A DNA stretch of 64,000 nucleotides from Bog-756 sp049517675 (GTDB taxonomy: Bacteria; Actinomycetota; Acidimicrobiia; Acidimicrobiales; RAAP-2). The notes below the pieces were generated by a model that worked only from the letters and a program-made list of their open reading frames with translations, made no database searches and was not told the DNA's origin. Shown piece after piece: positions 33,431 to 41,194 of the stretch. The DNA is taken from NCBI GenBank assembly GCA_049517675.1, contig JBEKRV010000006.1:41583-105582 (forward strand), written 5' to 3'. The first letter of the stretch is position 1; the number at the start of each line of letters is the position of its first letter. A program made the translations under genes and the position numbers.

Positions 33431-33450
33431 TGCTAAGCAAGCGCTCAGCA
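33431..33450. promoter_or_regulatory. 20-bp palindrome before the P450, probable TetR operator
   Basis: TGCTAAGCAAGCGCTCAGCA: arms TGCTAAGC/GCTCAGCA pair with one mismatch around AAGC. It lies 23 bp before the P450 ATG, in the gap shared with the TetR gene, and resembles AAGCAAGCGCTT-type TetR sites. Confidence 0.6.
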
Positions 33451-33472
33451 TCGACGACGGGAGAGCCTGGGC

Positions 33473-34771
33473 ATGAGCGAGTACGAGACGGTCGACTTCT
33501 TCATGGACGAGTCGTTGATCGAGGACCCCTACCCCTACTTCGAGTTCCTCCGGTCGCAGTGCCCGGTGGTGGCGACGCCGCACTACGGCGTGGTGGCGGT
33601 GTCGGGCTACGACGAGGCGACCGAGATCTACCGGAACATCGACACGTTCTCCTCGTGCATCTCCGTGGTCGGCCCGTTCGCCACGTTCCCCGAGCCGCTC
33701 GAGGGGGACGACGTCAGCGACCTCGTCGAGCGTCACCGCGACCAGCTCCCGATGCACGAGCACATGGTCACGATGGATCCCCCGATGCACACACGTGAAC
33801 GGGCGCTGCTCATGCGGCTGCTGACCCCGAAGCGGCTCAAGGAGAACGAGGCGTTCATGTGGCGCGCTGTCGACCGGCTGCTCGACGAGTTCATCGGCGA
33901 CGGCCGCTGCGAGTTCATCGGCGCCTACGCCCAGCCCTTCGCCATGCTCGCCGTCGCCGACGTCCTCGGCGTGCCCGACGAGGACCACGCGGCGCTCCGG
34001 GAGTTCTTCGGGTTGAGCTCCAACCCAGGCGAGATCGGCGCCGCCCACGACCAGGGGGACGCGGCACCGGAGTCCCTCAACTTCCTGGCCTCCCTCGACG
34101 ACCGGTTCGCCGCCTACATCGAGGACCGTCGGGAGCACCCGCGCCACGATGTCCTGACCGACCTGGCCCTCGCCAAGTACCCGGACGGGTCCACCCCGGA
34201 CGTCGTCGCCGTCGTCCGCACCGCCGGGTTCCTGTTCGCCGCCGGCCAGGAGACGACCGCCCGACTCCTCGCCACCGGGCTCAAGTACCTCGCCGAGTAC
34301 CCCGAGCTGCAGGACGAGCTACGCGCCCACCGCGACCGCATCCCCGACTTCATCGAGGAGGCCCTGCGGATCGAGAGCCCGGTCAAGGCCGACTTCCGGC
34401 TCGCCCGCCGGGCGGTCAACGTGGGCGGGGTCGAGATCGCCCCCGGGACCCCGGTCATGCTCCTCAACGGAGCGGCCAACCGCGACCCGCGGCGGTTCGA
34501 GGACCCCGCCGTGTTCAAGGTCGACCGGCCGAACGCCAAGGAGCACCTCGCGTTCGGGCGGGGGGCGCACTCCTGTCCCGGCGGCCCCCTGGCCCGAGCG
34601 GAGGGGAGGATCAGCATCGAACGCATCCTCGACCGGACGCGGGACATCCGCCTCTCCGAGGAGCACCACGGACCGCCCGGGGACCGCCGCTTCGGCTACG
34701 TGCCCACGTGGGTGCTCCGCGGGCTCCACGACCTGCACATCGAGTTCACGCCGACCGAGGCACCGGCGTGA
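33473..34771 (+). CDS. Cytochrome P450
   Basis: A 432-residue soluble bacterial P450. The I-helix reads FAAGQETTA (AGQETT at 257-262; Gln-Glu in place of the usual Gly-Asp/Glu), the K-helix has EEALR, and the haem loop FGRGAHSCPGGPLAR gives the thiolate Cys368. It needs a ferredoxin and reductase; the small ferredoxins at 5.6 and 37.8 kb are candidates, but no reductase is in the window. ATG 33473 has GGGAGAGCCTGGGC upstream. It overlaps the following SDR by 4 bp, so hydroxylation then alcohol oxidation is the likely pair of steps. Confidence 0.94.
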   Translation: MSEYETVDFFMDESLIEDPYPYFEFLRSQCPVVATPHYGVVAVSGYDEATEIYRNIDTFSSCISVVGPFATFPEPLEGDDVSDLVERHRDQLPMHEHMVTMDPPMHTRERALLMRLLTPKRLKENEAFMWRAVDRLLDEFIGDGRCEFIGAYAQPFAMLAVADVLGVPDEDHAALREFFGLSSNPGEIGAAHDQGDAAPESLNFLASLDDRFAAYIEDRREHPRHDVLTDLALAKYPDGSTPDVVAVVRTAGFLFAAGQETTARLLATGLKYLAEYPELQDELRAHRDRIPDFIEEALRIESPVKADFRLARRAVNVGGVEIAPGTPVMLLNGAANRDPRRFEDPAVFKVDRPNAKEHLAFGRGAHSCPGGPLARAEGRISIERILDRTRDIRLSEEHHGPPGDRRFGYVPTWVLRGLHDLHIEFTPTEAPA

Positions 34772-35514
34772 GCGCCCGCGTGGCCGTCGTCACCGGGGCG
34801 GCGTCGGGGATCGGGCTGGGCGTCGCCCGTCGCCTGGCCGGTGCCGGACACGCCGTGGCCCTGGTCGACAGCGACGGTGCCGGGGCGGAGGCGGGGGCGG
34901 CCGAGCTCTCCGCCGGGGGCTCACGTGCCGCGGCCTACGAGGCGGACGTCGCCGACCGGGACGGGCTCGCCCGGGTGTTCGCCGATGTGAAGGACCGGTT
35001 CGGCCCGGTCACGATCCTGGTGACCAGTGCGGGTATCGAGTCCTTCGACGCGGTGGCCGACATCACCCCCGAGAAGTGGGACCGCGTCCTGGCCGTCAAC
35101 CTGACCGGGACCTTCGTCCCCATGCAGCTGGCGGTGGCCGACATGGTCGCCGATGGCTGGGGCCGGATCGTGACCGTCTCGTCGTCGAGTGCCCAGTCCG
35201 GGGCACCCCACATGGCGCACTACGTCGCATCCAAGGGCGGCGTGATCGGGCTGACCAAGGCGTTCGCCCGTGAGTTCGCCGGACAGGGGATCACCGTCAA
35301 CACCATCCCCCCGACCATCGTCGACACCCCGATGGCGAGGAAGGCCGCGGAGAAGGGCGACGTGCCCGGCATCGACGTCCTGGGGGCGATGGTCCCCGTC
35401 GGGCGGGCGGCGACGCCGGACGACATCGCCGCCGCGGCCGCCTTCCTCTGTTCCGAGGACGGCGGCTACATCACCGGCCAGATCATCGGTGTCAACGGCG
35501 GCATGTACATCTGA
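34768..35514 (+). CDS. Short-chain dehydrogenase coupled to the P450
   Basis: A 248-residue SDR starting at GTG 34768 inside the P450 stop (GTGA). Motifs: TGAASGIG, VTSAGIES (the usual NNAG is TSAG), VSSSSAQSGAP, YVASK and a GQIIGVNGG C-terminus. It is most like the SDR at 11794-12579 within this window (SSSSAQ, GVIGLTK, GITVNTIPP, DTPM), so a duplication is likely. Expected to oxidise the alcohol made by the P450, using NAD(H) (Asp in ALVDSD). Confidence 0.93.
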   Translation: MSARVAVVTGAASGIGLGVARRLAGAGHAVALVDSDGAGAEAGAAELSAGGSRAAAYEADVADRDGLARVFADVKDRFGPVTILVTSAGIESFDAVADITPEKWDRVLAVNLTGTFVPMQLAVADMVADGWGRIVTVSSSSAQSGAPHMAHYVASKGGVIGLTKAFAREFAGQGITVNTIPPTIVDTPMARKAAEKGDVPGIDVLGAMVPVGRAATPDDIAAAAAFLCSEDGGYITGQIIGVNGGMYI

Positions 35515-35518
35515 GCGC

Positions 35519-36373
35519 TCAGTGGGCGGCCTTCGTCCCCGGGGCCGGCGCCTGACCCTCGGCGAACGCCCGGATCATGTTCTCCTGGACGTAGGATGCC
35601 ACGAGCTCCCCCGACTCGGCGTAGACGTGGGCGCGGCCGTAGCTCCGGCCCTGGCCGGCCACCGGGCTCTCGTGCGACAGCAGCATCCACCGTCCGGCGT
35701 CGACGGGCGCGTGGAAGGTCAGCGTGTGGGTGATCACACTGGTCGAGATCGTCCGGTGGGCCAGGGACTGCCCCACGCCCGGGTGGGGGCGCATGGCCGT
35801 CCCGATCAGGAACCCGTCGGTGGCGAACGCCAACAGAGCCTGGTTGCGTGCCGGGTCCGCCGGGGCCCCCGGAAAGCGGGTCCACACGTCGAGCACGGCC
35901 GGTCCCGTGGCGTCGGGGTCGGCGATGTCGACCCCTCCCACGGTGCGGACCTCCCAGAAGCCGGTCGAGTGCTCGGAGGCCACCGCGTCCTCGGGTGGTC
36001 CCACCGCCGGCGCCTCGGGCTGGTGGCGGATGAGGTCGGGGTCGGGGGCGTGGAGCAGCACGAGCGACCGGGTGCACAACCGGTCGCCCTGGCGCGCCGT
36101 GACGGCGGCACTGGCGAACGATCGGCCCGACTGCATCACGTCCACGTCGAACTCGAGCGGGGCGCTGGCCGACGCGCCACGGGCGAAGACCGTGTGGATC
36201 GACTTGACCTCCTTGGACGGGTCGGCCGTCGCACCGGCCAGCATCGACTGGGCCAGGAGCTGGCCGCCGAAGACCACCGAGCCGCCCCCGAACTCGATGC
36301 TCGCCCCCTGGAACGTGCCCGCTCCCGTCGGCTCGAGGTCGAACGTGGCAAGCAGGTCGGCGAGCTCCGGCAC
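35519..36373 (-). CDS. TesB-like acyl-CoA thioesterase, double hot-dog
   Basis: A 284-residue protein with two hot-dog halves: LATFDLEPTGAGTFQGASIEFGGGSVVFGGQLLAQSMLAGA in the first, and STSVITHTLTFHAPVDAGRWMLLSHESPVAGQGRSYGRAHVYAESGELVASYVQE in the second, including the terminal ASYVQE(N) of TesB proteins. It would hydrolyse medium or branched acyl-CoA to free acid. GTG 36373 has CCGAGGAGGCCC before it; the longer upstream reading looks non-coding. It is convergent with the P450-SDR pair (4 bp gap) and divergent from the acyl-CoA dehydrogenase. Confidence 0.88.
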   Translation of the reverse strand: MPELADLLATFDLEPTGAGTFQGASIEFGGGSVVFGGQLLAQSMLAGATADPSKEVKSIHTVFARGASASAPLEFDVDVMQSGRSFASAAVTARQGDRLCTRSLVLLHAPDPDLIRHQPEAPAVGPPEDAVASEHSTGFWEVRTVGGVDIADPDATGPAVLDVWTRFPGAPADPARNQALLAFATDGFLIGTAMRPHPGVGQSLAHRTISTSVITHTLTFHAPVDAGRWMLLSHESPVAGQGRSYGRAHVYAESGELVASYVQENMIRAFAEGQAPAPGTKAAH

Positions 36374-36584
36374 GAAGGGCCTCCTCGGGCGCTGGGTCGA
36401 TGGGAAGCACGAGCATATCGTCACCGCCCCGTCCGACCGGGTGGTGCCGGAGCTCTCCGGTGCGCGGCCGTGGCGCCCGTCGGAACCCCTCTGACTACTG
36501 TGGTCGGGACATGCCGCCGGCCACGTGCGGACACCACCCGGACCCCTCGACACCGGGGGCCCCACCCTCCAGGAGACCACGCCC

Positions 36585-37772
36585 ATGACCGTGAACGCCC
36601 CGCCTCCCGTCGAGCGGGACGCCTCCCCCGTCGACGCCGGTCCGGCTGCGGAGCTGAGGCAGTCGTTGCGGGCCTGGCTGGCCGACCACCTGACTCCTGA
36701 GCTGGCCCGGGCCGGGCAGCGGTCGCCCGAGGCGGAGGACTTCGAGCTCCTCCGGCAGTGGAACCGGCAGCTGGCCGACGCCGGGTGGGCGGCTCCGGCC
36801 TGGCCGGTCGAGTACGGAGGGCGGGGAGCCGACATCGACGAACAGCTCGCCTACCTGGAGGAGATGAGCGCGGTGTCGGCCCCGGGGCCGGTCAACGTCA
36901 TCGGCGTCTCCAACATCGCCCCTGCGATCATGGCCTACGGCACGGACGATCAGAAGGGGCGCTTCCTCCGTCCCATGCTCCGGGGCGACGAGATCTGGTC
37001 GCAGGGGATGTCGGAGCCGGACGCCGGCTCGGACCTCGCCTCGCTGCGCACGAGTGCGGTGCTCGACGGGGACGAATTCGTCCTCAACGGCCAGAAGACG
37101 TGGAACAGCCTCGGCCACATGGCCGACTGGTGCCAGCTCTACGTGCGCACCGATCCCGCGGTCGCCAAGCACAGGGGCATCAGCTGCCTGCTCGTCGACC
37201 TCCGTACCCCCGGCATCGAGGTGCGCCCGCTCCGGACCATCGCCGGTGACCAGCCGTTCGCCGAGCTGTTCTTCGGCGATGCACGGGTCCCGGCATCGGC
37301 CCTCCTCGGCCCCCTGGACGGGGGCTGGACCGTCGCGATGACCACCCTCAGCTTCGAGCGTGCCGGCGTGGCCCGGCTCCACCTCGGACTGTCCAAGAAG
37401 CTGGACCACCTGCTGGCCGAGCCGGAGGCGGCCCGGGCACTGGCCGATCCCCGCATCCGCGACCGGGTGGCGGGCGTCTACGCCGACATCGCCTGCATGC
37501 GGTGGATGACCAACCGTGCGCTCGAGCAGATGCGGACGGGCCAGCCGTCGGGCGCCTCCGGCAGCATGGCCAAGCTGGCCTGGGGTCGGACCGAGCAGAA
37601 GCTGGCCGACCTGGCCATGGACGTCCTGGGGGAGGCATCGACCCTGGGGTCCTGGGCCTACAACCTCGCCTCGGCCCGCCAGGCCACCATCGCCGGCGGC
37701 ACCACCGAGATCAACCTCAACATCCTGGGCGAGATGGGTCTCGGACTGCCACGGGAGCCGAAGCCGGCCTGA
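36585..37772 (+). CDS. Acyl-CoA dehydrogenase (FadE-like)
   Basis: A 395-residue member of the FadE26/28-type branch: WNRQLADAGWAAPAWPVEYGGRGAD near the start, IWSQGMSEPDAGSDLASL, the loop NGQKTWNSLGHMADWCQLYVRTDP and a C-terminal ATIAGGTTEINLNILGE. ATG 36585 follows CCAGGAGACCACGCCC. Many members oxidise CoA esters from sterol side chains or other branched acids, often as heteromers; no partner ACAD is adjacent. It is convergent with the ferredoxin gene, with a G-rich repeat between them. Confidence 0.92.
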   Translation: MTVNAPPPVERDASPVDAGPAAELRQSLRAWLADHLTPELARAGQRSPEAEDFELLRQWNRQLADAGWAAPAWPVEYGGRGADIDEQLAYLEEMSAVSAPGPVNVIGVSNIAPAIMAYGTDDQKGRFLRPMLRGDEIWSQGMSEPDAGSDLASLRTSAVLDGDEFVLNGQKTWNSLGHMADWCQLYVRTDPAVAKHRGISCLLVDLRTPGIEVRPLRTIAGDQPFAELFFGDARVPASALLGPLDGGWTVAMTTLSFERAGVARLHLGLSKKLDHLLAEPEAARALADPRIRDRVAGVYADIACMRWMTNRALEQMRTGQPSGASGSMAKLAWGRTEQKLADLAMDVLGEASTLGSWAYNLASARQATIAGGTTEINLNILGEMGLGLPREPKPA

Positions 37773-37801
37773 GCGCCGGGCCGACCGGCGTCGGCGTCGG
37801 C

Positions 37802-37830
37802 GGGGGCGGGGGCGGGGGCGGGGGCGGGGT
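37802..37830. repeat. GGGGGC tandem repeat in a convergent gap
   Basis: Four GGGGGC units plus a partial fifth between the stops of the ACAD (37772) and ferredoxin (37834) genes. On the plus strand it has five consecutive G-runs of 4-5 bases and could form a quadruplex in RNA or single-stranded DNA. Confidence 0.7.
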
Positions 37831-37833
37831 GTC

Positions 37834-38025
37834 CTACTCGCTGAGGATGACGGCCTGTTCCGGGCAGTTCGCCTCGGCCAGCTGCGCGTCGCGGACGAGG
37901 TCGGCCCCCACCTCGTCGCCGAGAACCTGGCCGAATCCGCTGTCGTCGCAGCCGAACACGCCCGGGGCCAGTGTGTAGCACCGGCCGTGCCCGGTGCAGC
38001 GGTCGTAGTCGATCCGCACTCGCAT
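37834..38025 (-). CDS. Small [3Fe-4S]-type ferredoxin (P450 partner type)
   Basis: A 63-residue ferredoxin with Cys10 (RCTGHGRC), Cys16 and Cys54 (NCPEQAV); His13 occupies the position of the missing fourth cysteine. The CxxHxxC...CP arrangement is the one found beside P450s in Streptomyces and Mycobacterium. It carries Asp/Glu-rich faces for docking. It lies 3 kb from the P450-SDR pair. The start is preceded by GGTGGAGTCCCC on the minus strand. It has the same cysteine positions as the ferredoxin at 5557-5751. Confidence 0.92.
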   Translation of the reverse strand: MRVRIDYDRCTGHGRCYTLAPGVFGCDDSGFGQVLGDEVGADLVRDAQLAEANCPEQAVILSE

Positions 38026-38091
38026 GGGGACTCCACCTCTGCGCGCCCGTCCGGCACCCTGGCCCGCACGGGAGGGAACCGCTCCCTGGGG

Positions 38092-38111
38092 TCGACTCTA
38101 GGTGGAGTCGA
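38092..38111. promoter_or_regulatory. Inverted repeat TCGACTC-N6-GAGTCGA
   Basis: Exact 7-bp arms between the divergent ferredoxin (38025) and ferritin-like gene (38205). Either an operator or a leader hairpin. Confidence 0.4.
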
Positions 38112-38204
38112 GCCGATCTGTGGACCAATTCCCCTGTGCGGGGAGGCCGGACGGCGCGAGCATCCCGACGGGGACCAACGTGGCCCGCCATGGAGGTGCA
38201 GGGT

Positions 38205-38681
38205 ATGACACTGGCCGGGGCCAGCATCTGGGAGTCCGAGCTCTACGAGCACCTGACTTCACATGAGGAGAACGAGCGCGACCTGCTCGTCGAGTACCAG
38301 GAGGCGGCCGCCGATTCGGGGTCGGCCGCATTCGCCTACCTCGTCGGCTTGATCATGGAGGACGAGGTCCGCCACCACCGGCTGTTCCGGGAGCTGACCT
38401 CCGCCCTCCGGTCCGACGTCGAACTGCGGCCCGACGAGCCCGCCGTGCCCCGGCCCGACGCCTGGGGCTCGGACCCGTCACGCATCGAGGCGCTCACCGA
38501 GACGCTGCTCGCCCGCGAGCACGAGGACGCCCGCGAGCTCCGTCACCTGGCCGCCGTGTTGCGTGAGCTGGAGGACGTCTCCCTGTGGCCGCTCCTGGTA
38601 CGGCTCATGGAGATGGACACGGCGAAGCACGTCGCCATCCTCGAGTTCGTCAAGCGGGGGACCCGGGGCGCACAGCGGTAG
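38205..38681 (+). CDS. Ferritin-like / rubrerythrin-type four-helix protein
   Basis: A 158-residue all-helical protein with paired acidic/His patterns on four helices: EENERDLLVEYQEAA, LIMEDEVRHHRLFREL, EHEDARELRHLAAVL and EMDTAKHVAILEFVKR. Glu-x-x-His sets in helices two and four are what a diiron ferritin-like site needs. No ferredoxin-like or rubredoxin tail is present. I chose ATG 38205 because GGAGGTG precedes it at the right distance; ATG 38190 is the alternative. It may store or handle iron or act as a peroxide-reducing diiron protein. Confidence 0.75.
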   Translation: MTLAGASIWESELYEHLTSHEENERDLLVEYQEAAADSGSAAFAYLVGLIMEDEVRHHRLFRELTSALRSDVELRPDEPAVPRPDAWGSDPSRIEALTETLLAREHEDARELRHLAAVLRELEDVSLWPLLVRLMEMDTAKHVAILEFVKRGTRGAQR

Positions 38682-38693
38682 TACGGGCGGGAG

Positions 38694-39749
38694 TCAGTCG
38701 GCCGGGACGTGAACGGCCGTAGACGACAGGGCGTGGGCCGGGCTCCCCTTGGCACGCCACGCGTCGTAACGGTCGAGGAAGTCCCGGCCGAACGGATCCT
38801 CGCCGACGAGCGGCATGCCGGCCCGCCACACGGTGAGGTCGTCGGGGGCCAGCTCGCCGGCCCGCAGCACGTGGCGACGGGTCGTCGCCGCATCGCCCCG
38901 ACGGTGCGCCTCGGCGGCGATGCGGAAGTGCAGGCGCGCCAGGACCTCGTCCTCGGACAGGTCGGCGACGGCCCAGCGGGCGTCCTCCTCCCCGATGGGC
39001 AACTCGCCGTGACGCACCCACCGACGCACCAGCTCGAGGTGGGGCGCCGACTCGGCCCCCGTGAAGTCCGCGAACGTGTCGGTCCCGAAGGCCTCGGCGT
39101 TGGGTCGGGCGATCCGGCCGTGCTCGTCGATCCACACCACGGTCGGCACGTTGGAGATGGCGTACAGCTCGGTCAGCAGATGGAGCGGGTCGTAGAGCAC
39201 GGGCATCGTGAGCCCGTCGGCGAAGGGGCGGACGTCGTCGGCGCTCTGGTCGATGGCCACGGCGATCACCGTGAACCCGGCGGGTCCGAGCTCGTCGTGG
39301 AGGGCCTGCCACCCCGGCAGGTCGTACCGGCAACCACACCAGCTCGAGAACGTCACCAACAGGCGCTTGCGCCCTGCCCACTGCTCGAGCGAGTGGAGCT
39401 CGCCGTCGAGGCCCGGGAGGGTGAACGAGGGGGCTTCGAGCTCGCCGAGAGCCCGGCGCCGCCGTTCGGCCGGCAGCGCCACCGCCATGATCCCTGCGTC
39501 GAGATCGACCACGGACGGCTGGTGCACGGCCCTGGTCACGGCGCCCAGGTCGAGGCGGCCCCCGGCCCGGAGCTCGCCCGCGTCGTGGACCGGCACGCAG
39601 GTGTCGTCCCGGCACAGCCCGTTCGGCCCGAGCTTCCATCCGAGGGCGTCCGACAGGTCGGCGGGGTCGATCAGGAAGGACCCCCGTTCCACGTCGACCT
39701 CGGCGTCGACGACCACGAACCCGTCCGTGATGATGGTGATCTCGCGCAA
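38694..39749 (-). CDS. Redoxin (AhpC/TlpA-like thioredoxin fold) with N-terminal extension
   Basis: A 351-residue protein. Residues ~105-240 are a thioredoxin-fold redoxin: LEAPSFTLPGLDGELHSLEQWAGRKRLLVTFSSWCGCRYDLPGW, with VPTVVWIDEHGRI carrying the cis-proline. The active site is W-C138-G-C140, i.e. cysteines one residue apart, and not the CxxC of TlpA. The first ~100 residues form a separate domain with Cys46 and Cys51 (LCRDDTCVP), possibly a second redox pair. A helical C-terminal ~100 residues follow. No signal peptide is seen. Role: reductase or peroxidase-like redox sensor, undefined. Confidence 0.78.
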   Translation of the reverse strand: MREITIITDGFVVVDAEVDVERGSFLIDPADLSDALGWKLGPNGLCRDDTCVPVHDAGELRAGGRLDLGAVTRAVHQPSVVDLDAGIMAVALPAERRRRALGELEAPSFTLPGLDGELHSLEQWAGRKRLLVTFSSWCGCRYDLPGWQALHDELGPAGFTVIAVAIDQSADDVRPFADGLTMPVLYDPLHLLTELYAISNVPTVVWIDEHGRIARPNAEAFGTDTFADFTGAESAPHLELVRRWVRHGELPIGEEDARWAVADLSEDEVLARLHFRIAAEAHRRGDAATTRRHVLRAGELAPDDLTVWRAGMPLVGEDPFGRDFLDRYDAWRAKGSPAHALSSTAVHVPAD

Positions 39750-39820
39750 CGCGCCCTCCCCGGTCCCGCACCACCGTGGCCCGGCCGTGCGGCTCTGTCA
39801 ACCCGGCGGGTCGGGCCGCG

Positions 39821-41194
39821 TCACGGTCCCTCCGCGTCGAGGCCGGCGGCGGCGGTGAACTGACGGCTCCGCTCCCGGTACCCGCCACCGCCCTCCGGCG
39901 TGGGCGCCCCCGGCGAGAACAGCACCACCCCGCCCTCGGGGGTGACTCCGGCGGCCAGTGCCACGGCCTCCGCCAGGTCGTCGGCCGTGTGCACGGTATG
40001 GCCCATCCCGCTCCCCTGCCCGTCCACGCCGGCCTCCACCAGGTCCGCGAGCCGGCCGGCGTCGGGTGCCAGTACCACGACCGACACCGGCGGGCGGTGC
40101 GCGGCCAGTGCCGCCACGAGCGGTTCGGGGTCGACCCCACGGTCGGCCCCGCCCACGATGACCGTCAGGGGGCGGCCGGCGAAGGTCTCGATGGAGGCCG
40201 CCGAAGCGAACGGGTTGGAGGCGAGGGCGTCGTCCACGTAGGTCCGTCCGTCCCGCTCCCCGACGGTCCGGCACCGCGAAGGGAGCCCTTCGAAGCCGGC
40301 GACCGCACCGGCGACGGCCTCGGACGACGGGGCCTCCCCGGTGAGGAGCAGCGCCCCCGCCACCGCACCGCACAGGTTCCACATGTTGTGACGGCCCGGG
40401 GCCCGCAGCAGTCCGGCGTCGACCAGTCGGACACCGTCGGCCTCGACCCACCCGTCGTCGGACACCCGGACCCGACCCTCGGGGCCGTAGAGGATGCGGT
40501 GTGGGTGGCCGGTGGTGCGGCGTACGGCCTCGGCGCTCCCCGCGCTGACGGCCAGGAGCCCGGGAGTGCCGGTCTCGACCAGCCGGAGCTTGTCCCGGTA
40601 GTAGGCCTCGACCCCTCCGTGCCAGTCGAGGTGGTCCGGCGCCAGGCTGGTCAGGACCACCACGCCAGGCGACGACGTGACGTCGACGGCCTGGTACGAC
40701 GACACCTCCACCACGTAGGCGTCGGCCCGGGGGTGGCCGTAGGTGTCGAGGACCGGCACCCCGATGTTGCCGATGAGCTCCACCCGCAGACCGCCGCCCT
40801 CGAGCACGGCGGCGGCCAGTGCCGCCGTCGTGCTCTTCCCCTTGGTCCCGGTCACCGCCATCACCGGCGCGTCGGCGTAGTCCTCCAACCACAGCGCCAT
40901 CCCGGTGGTCACGGTCACCCCGGCCGCTTCGGCCGCGGCCAGCTCCGGACGGTACCGTCCGACCCCGGGGGATCGGACCACGACGTCGATCTCGGACCAC
41001 GGCACCTCTCCGGGGAGGAACACGGCACCTCGTCCGCCGCCGTCGTCGTCGCCACCGCGGGGTGGTGCGTCGGGACGGTCGTCGACGATCAGCGGGTCGA
41101 TCCCGCGGGCCCGGGCCAGGGCGACGAACGCCGACCCCTCGGCGCCCCTCCCCCATACCGCCACGCGCCGCCCGAGCACCTCGTCGAGGGTCAC
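39821..41194 (-). CDS. murD2: MurD-like ligase paired with MurL (MurD2 candidate)
   Basis: A 457-residue Mur ligase. VAVWGRGAEGSAFV is the N-terminal Rossmann motif, VMAVTGTKGKSTTAALAA (GTKGKST at 116-122) the ATP P-loop, and GRHNMWNLCGAVAGALLL and DDALASNPFASAASIETF are MurD-type central and C-terminal stretches. In the known MurD2/MurL route this ligase adds L-glutamate to UDP-MurNAc-L-Ala and MurL then inverts the residue to D-Glu. Its GTG overlaps the MurL stop by 4 bp (41191-41194), so the pair is translationally coupled, matching that pathway. The canonical murD and murI genes are not in the window. Confidence 0.87.
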   Translation of the reverse strand: MTLDEVLGRRVAVWGRGAEGSAFVALARARGIDPLIVDDRPDAPPRGGDDDGGGRGAVFLPGEVPWSEIDVVVRSPGVGRYRPELAAAEAAGVTVTTGMALWLEDYADAPVMAVTGTKGKSTTAALAAAVLEGGGLRVELIGNIGVPVLDTYGHPRADAYVVEVSSYQAVDVTSSPGVVVLTSLAPDHLDWHGGVEAYYRDKLRLVETGTPGLLAVSAGSAEAVRRTTGHPHRILYGPEGRVRVSDDGWVEADGVRLVDAGLLRAPGRHNMWNLCGAVAGALLLTGEAPSSEAVAGAVAGFEGLPSRCRTVGERDGRTYVDDALASNPFASAASIETFAGRPLTVIVGGADRGVDPEPLVAALAAHRPPVSVVVLAPDAGRLADLVEAGVDGQGSGMGHTVHTADDLAEAVALAAGVTPEGGVVLFSPGAPTPEGGGGYRERSRQFTAAAGLDAEGP

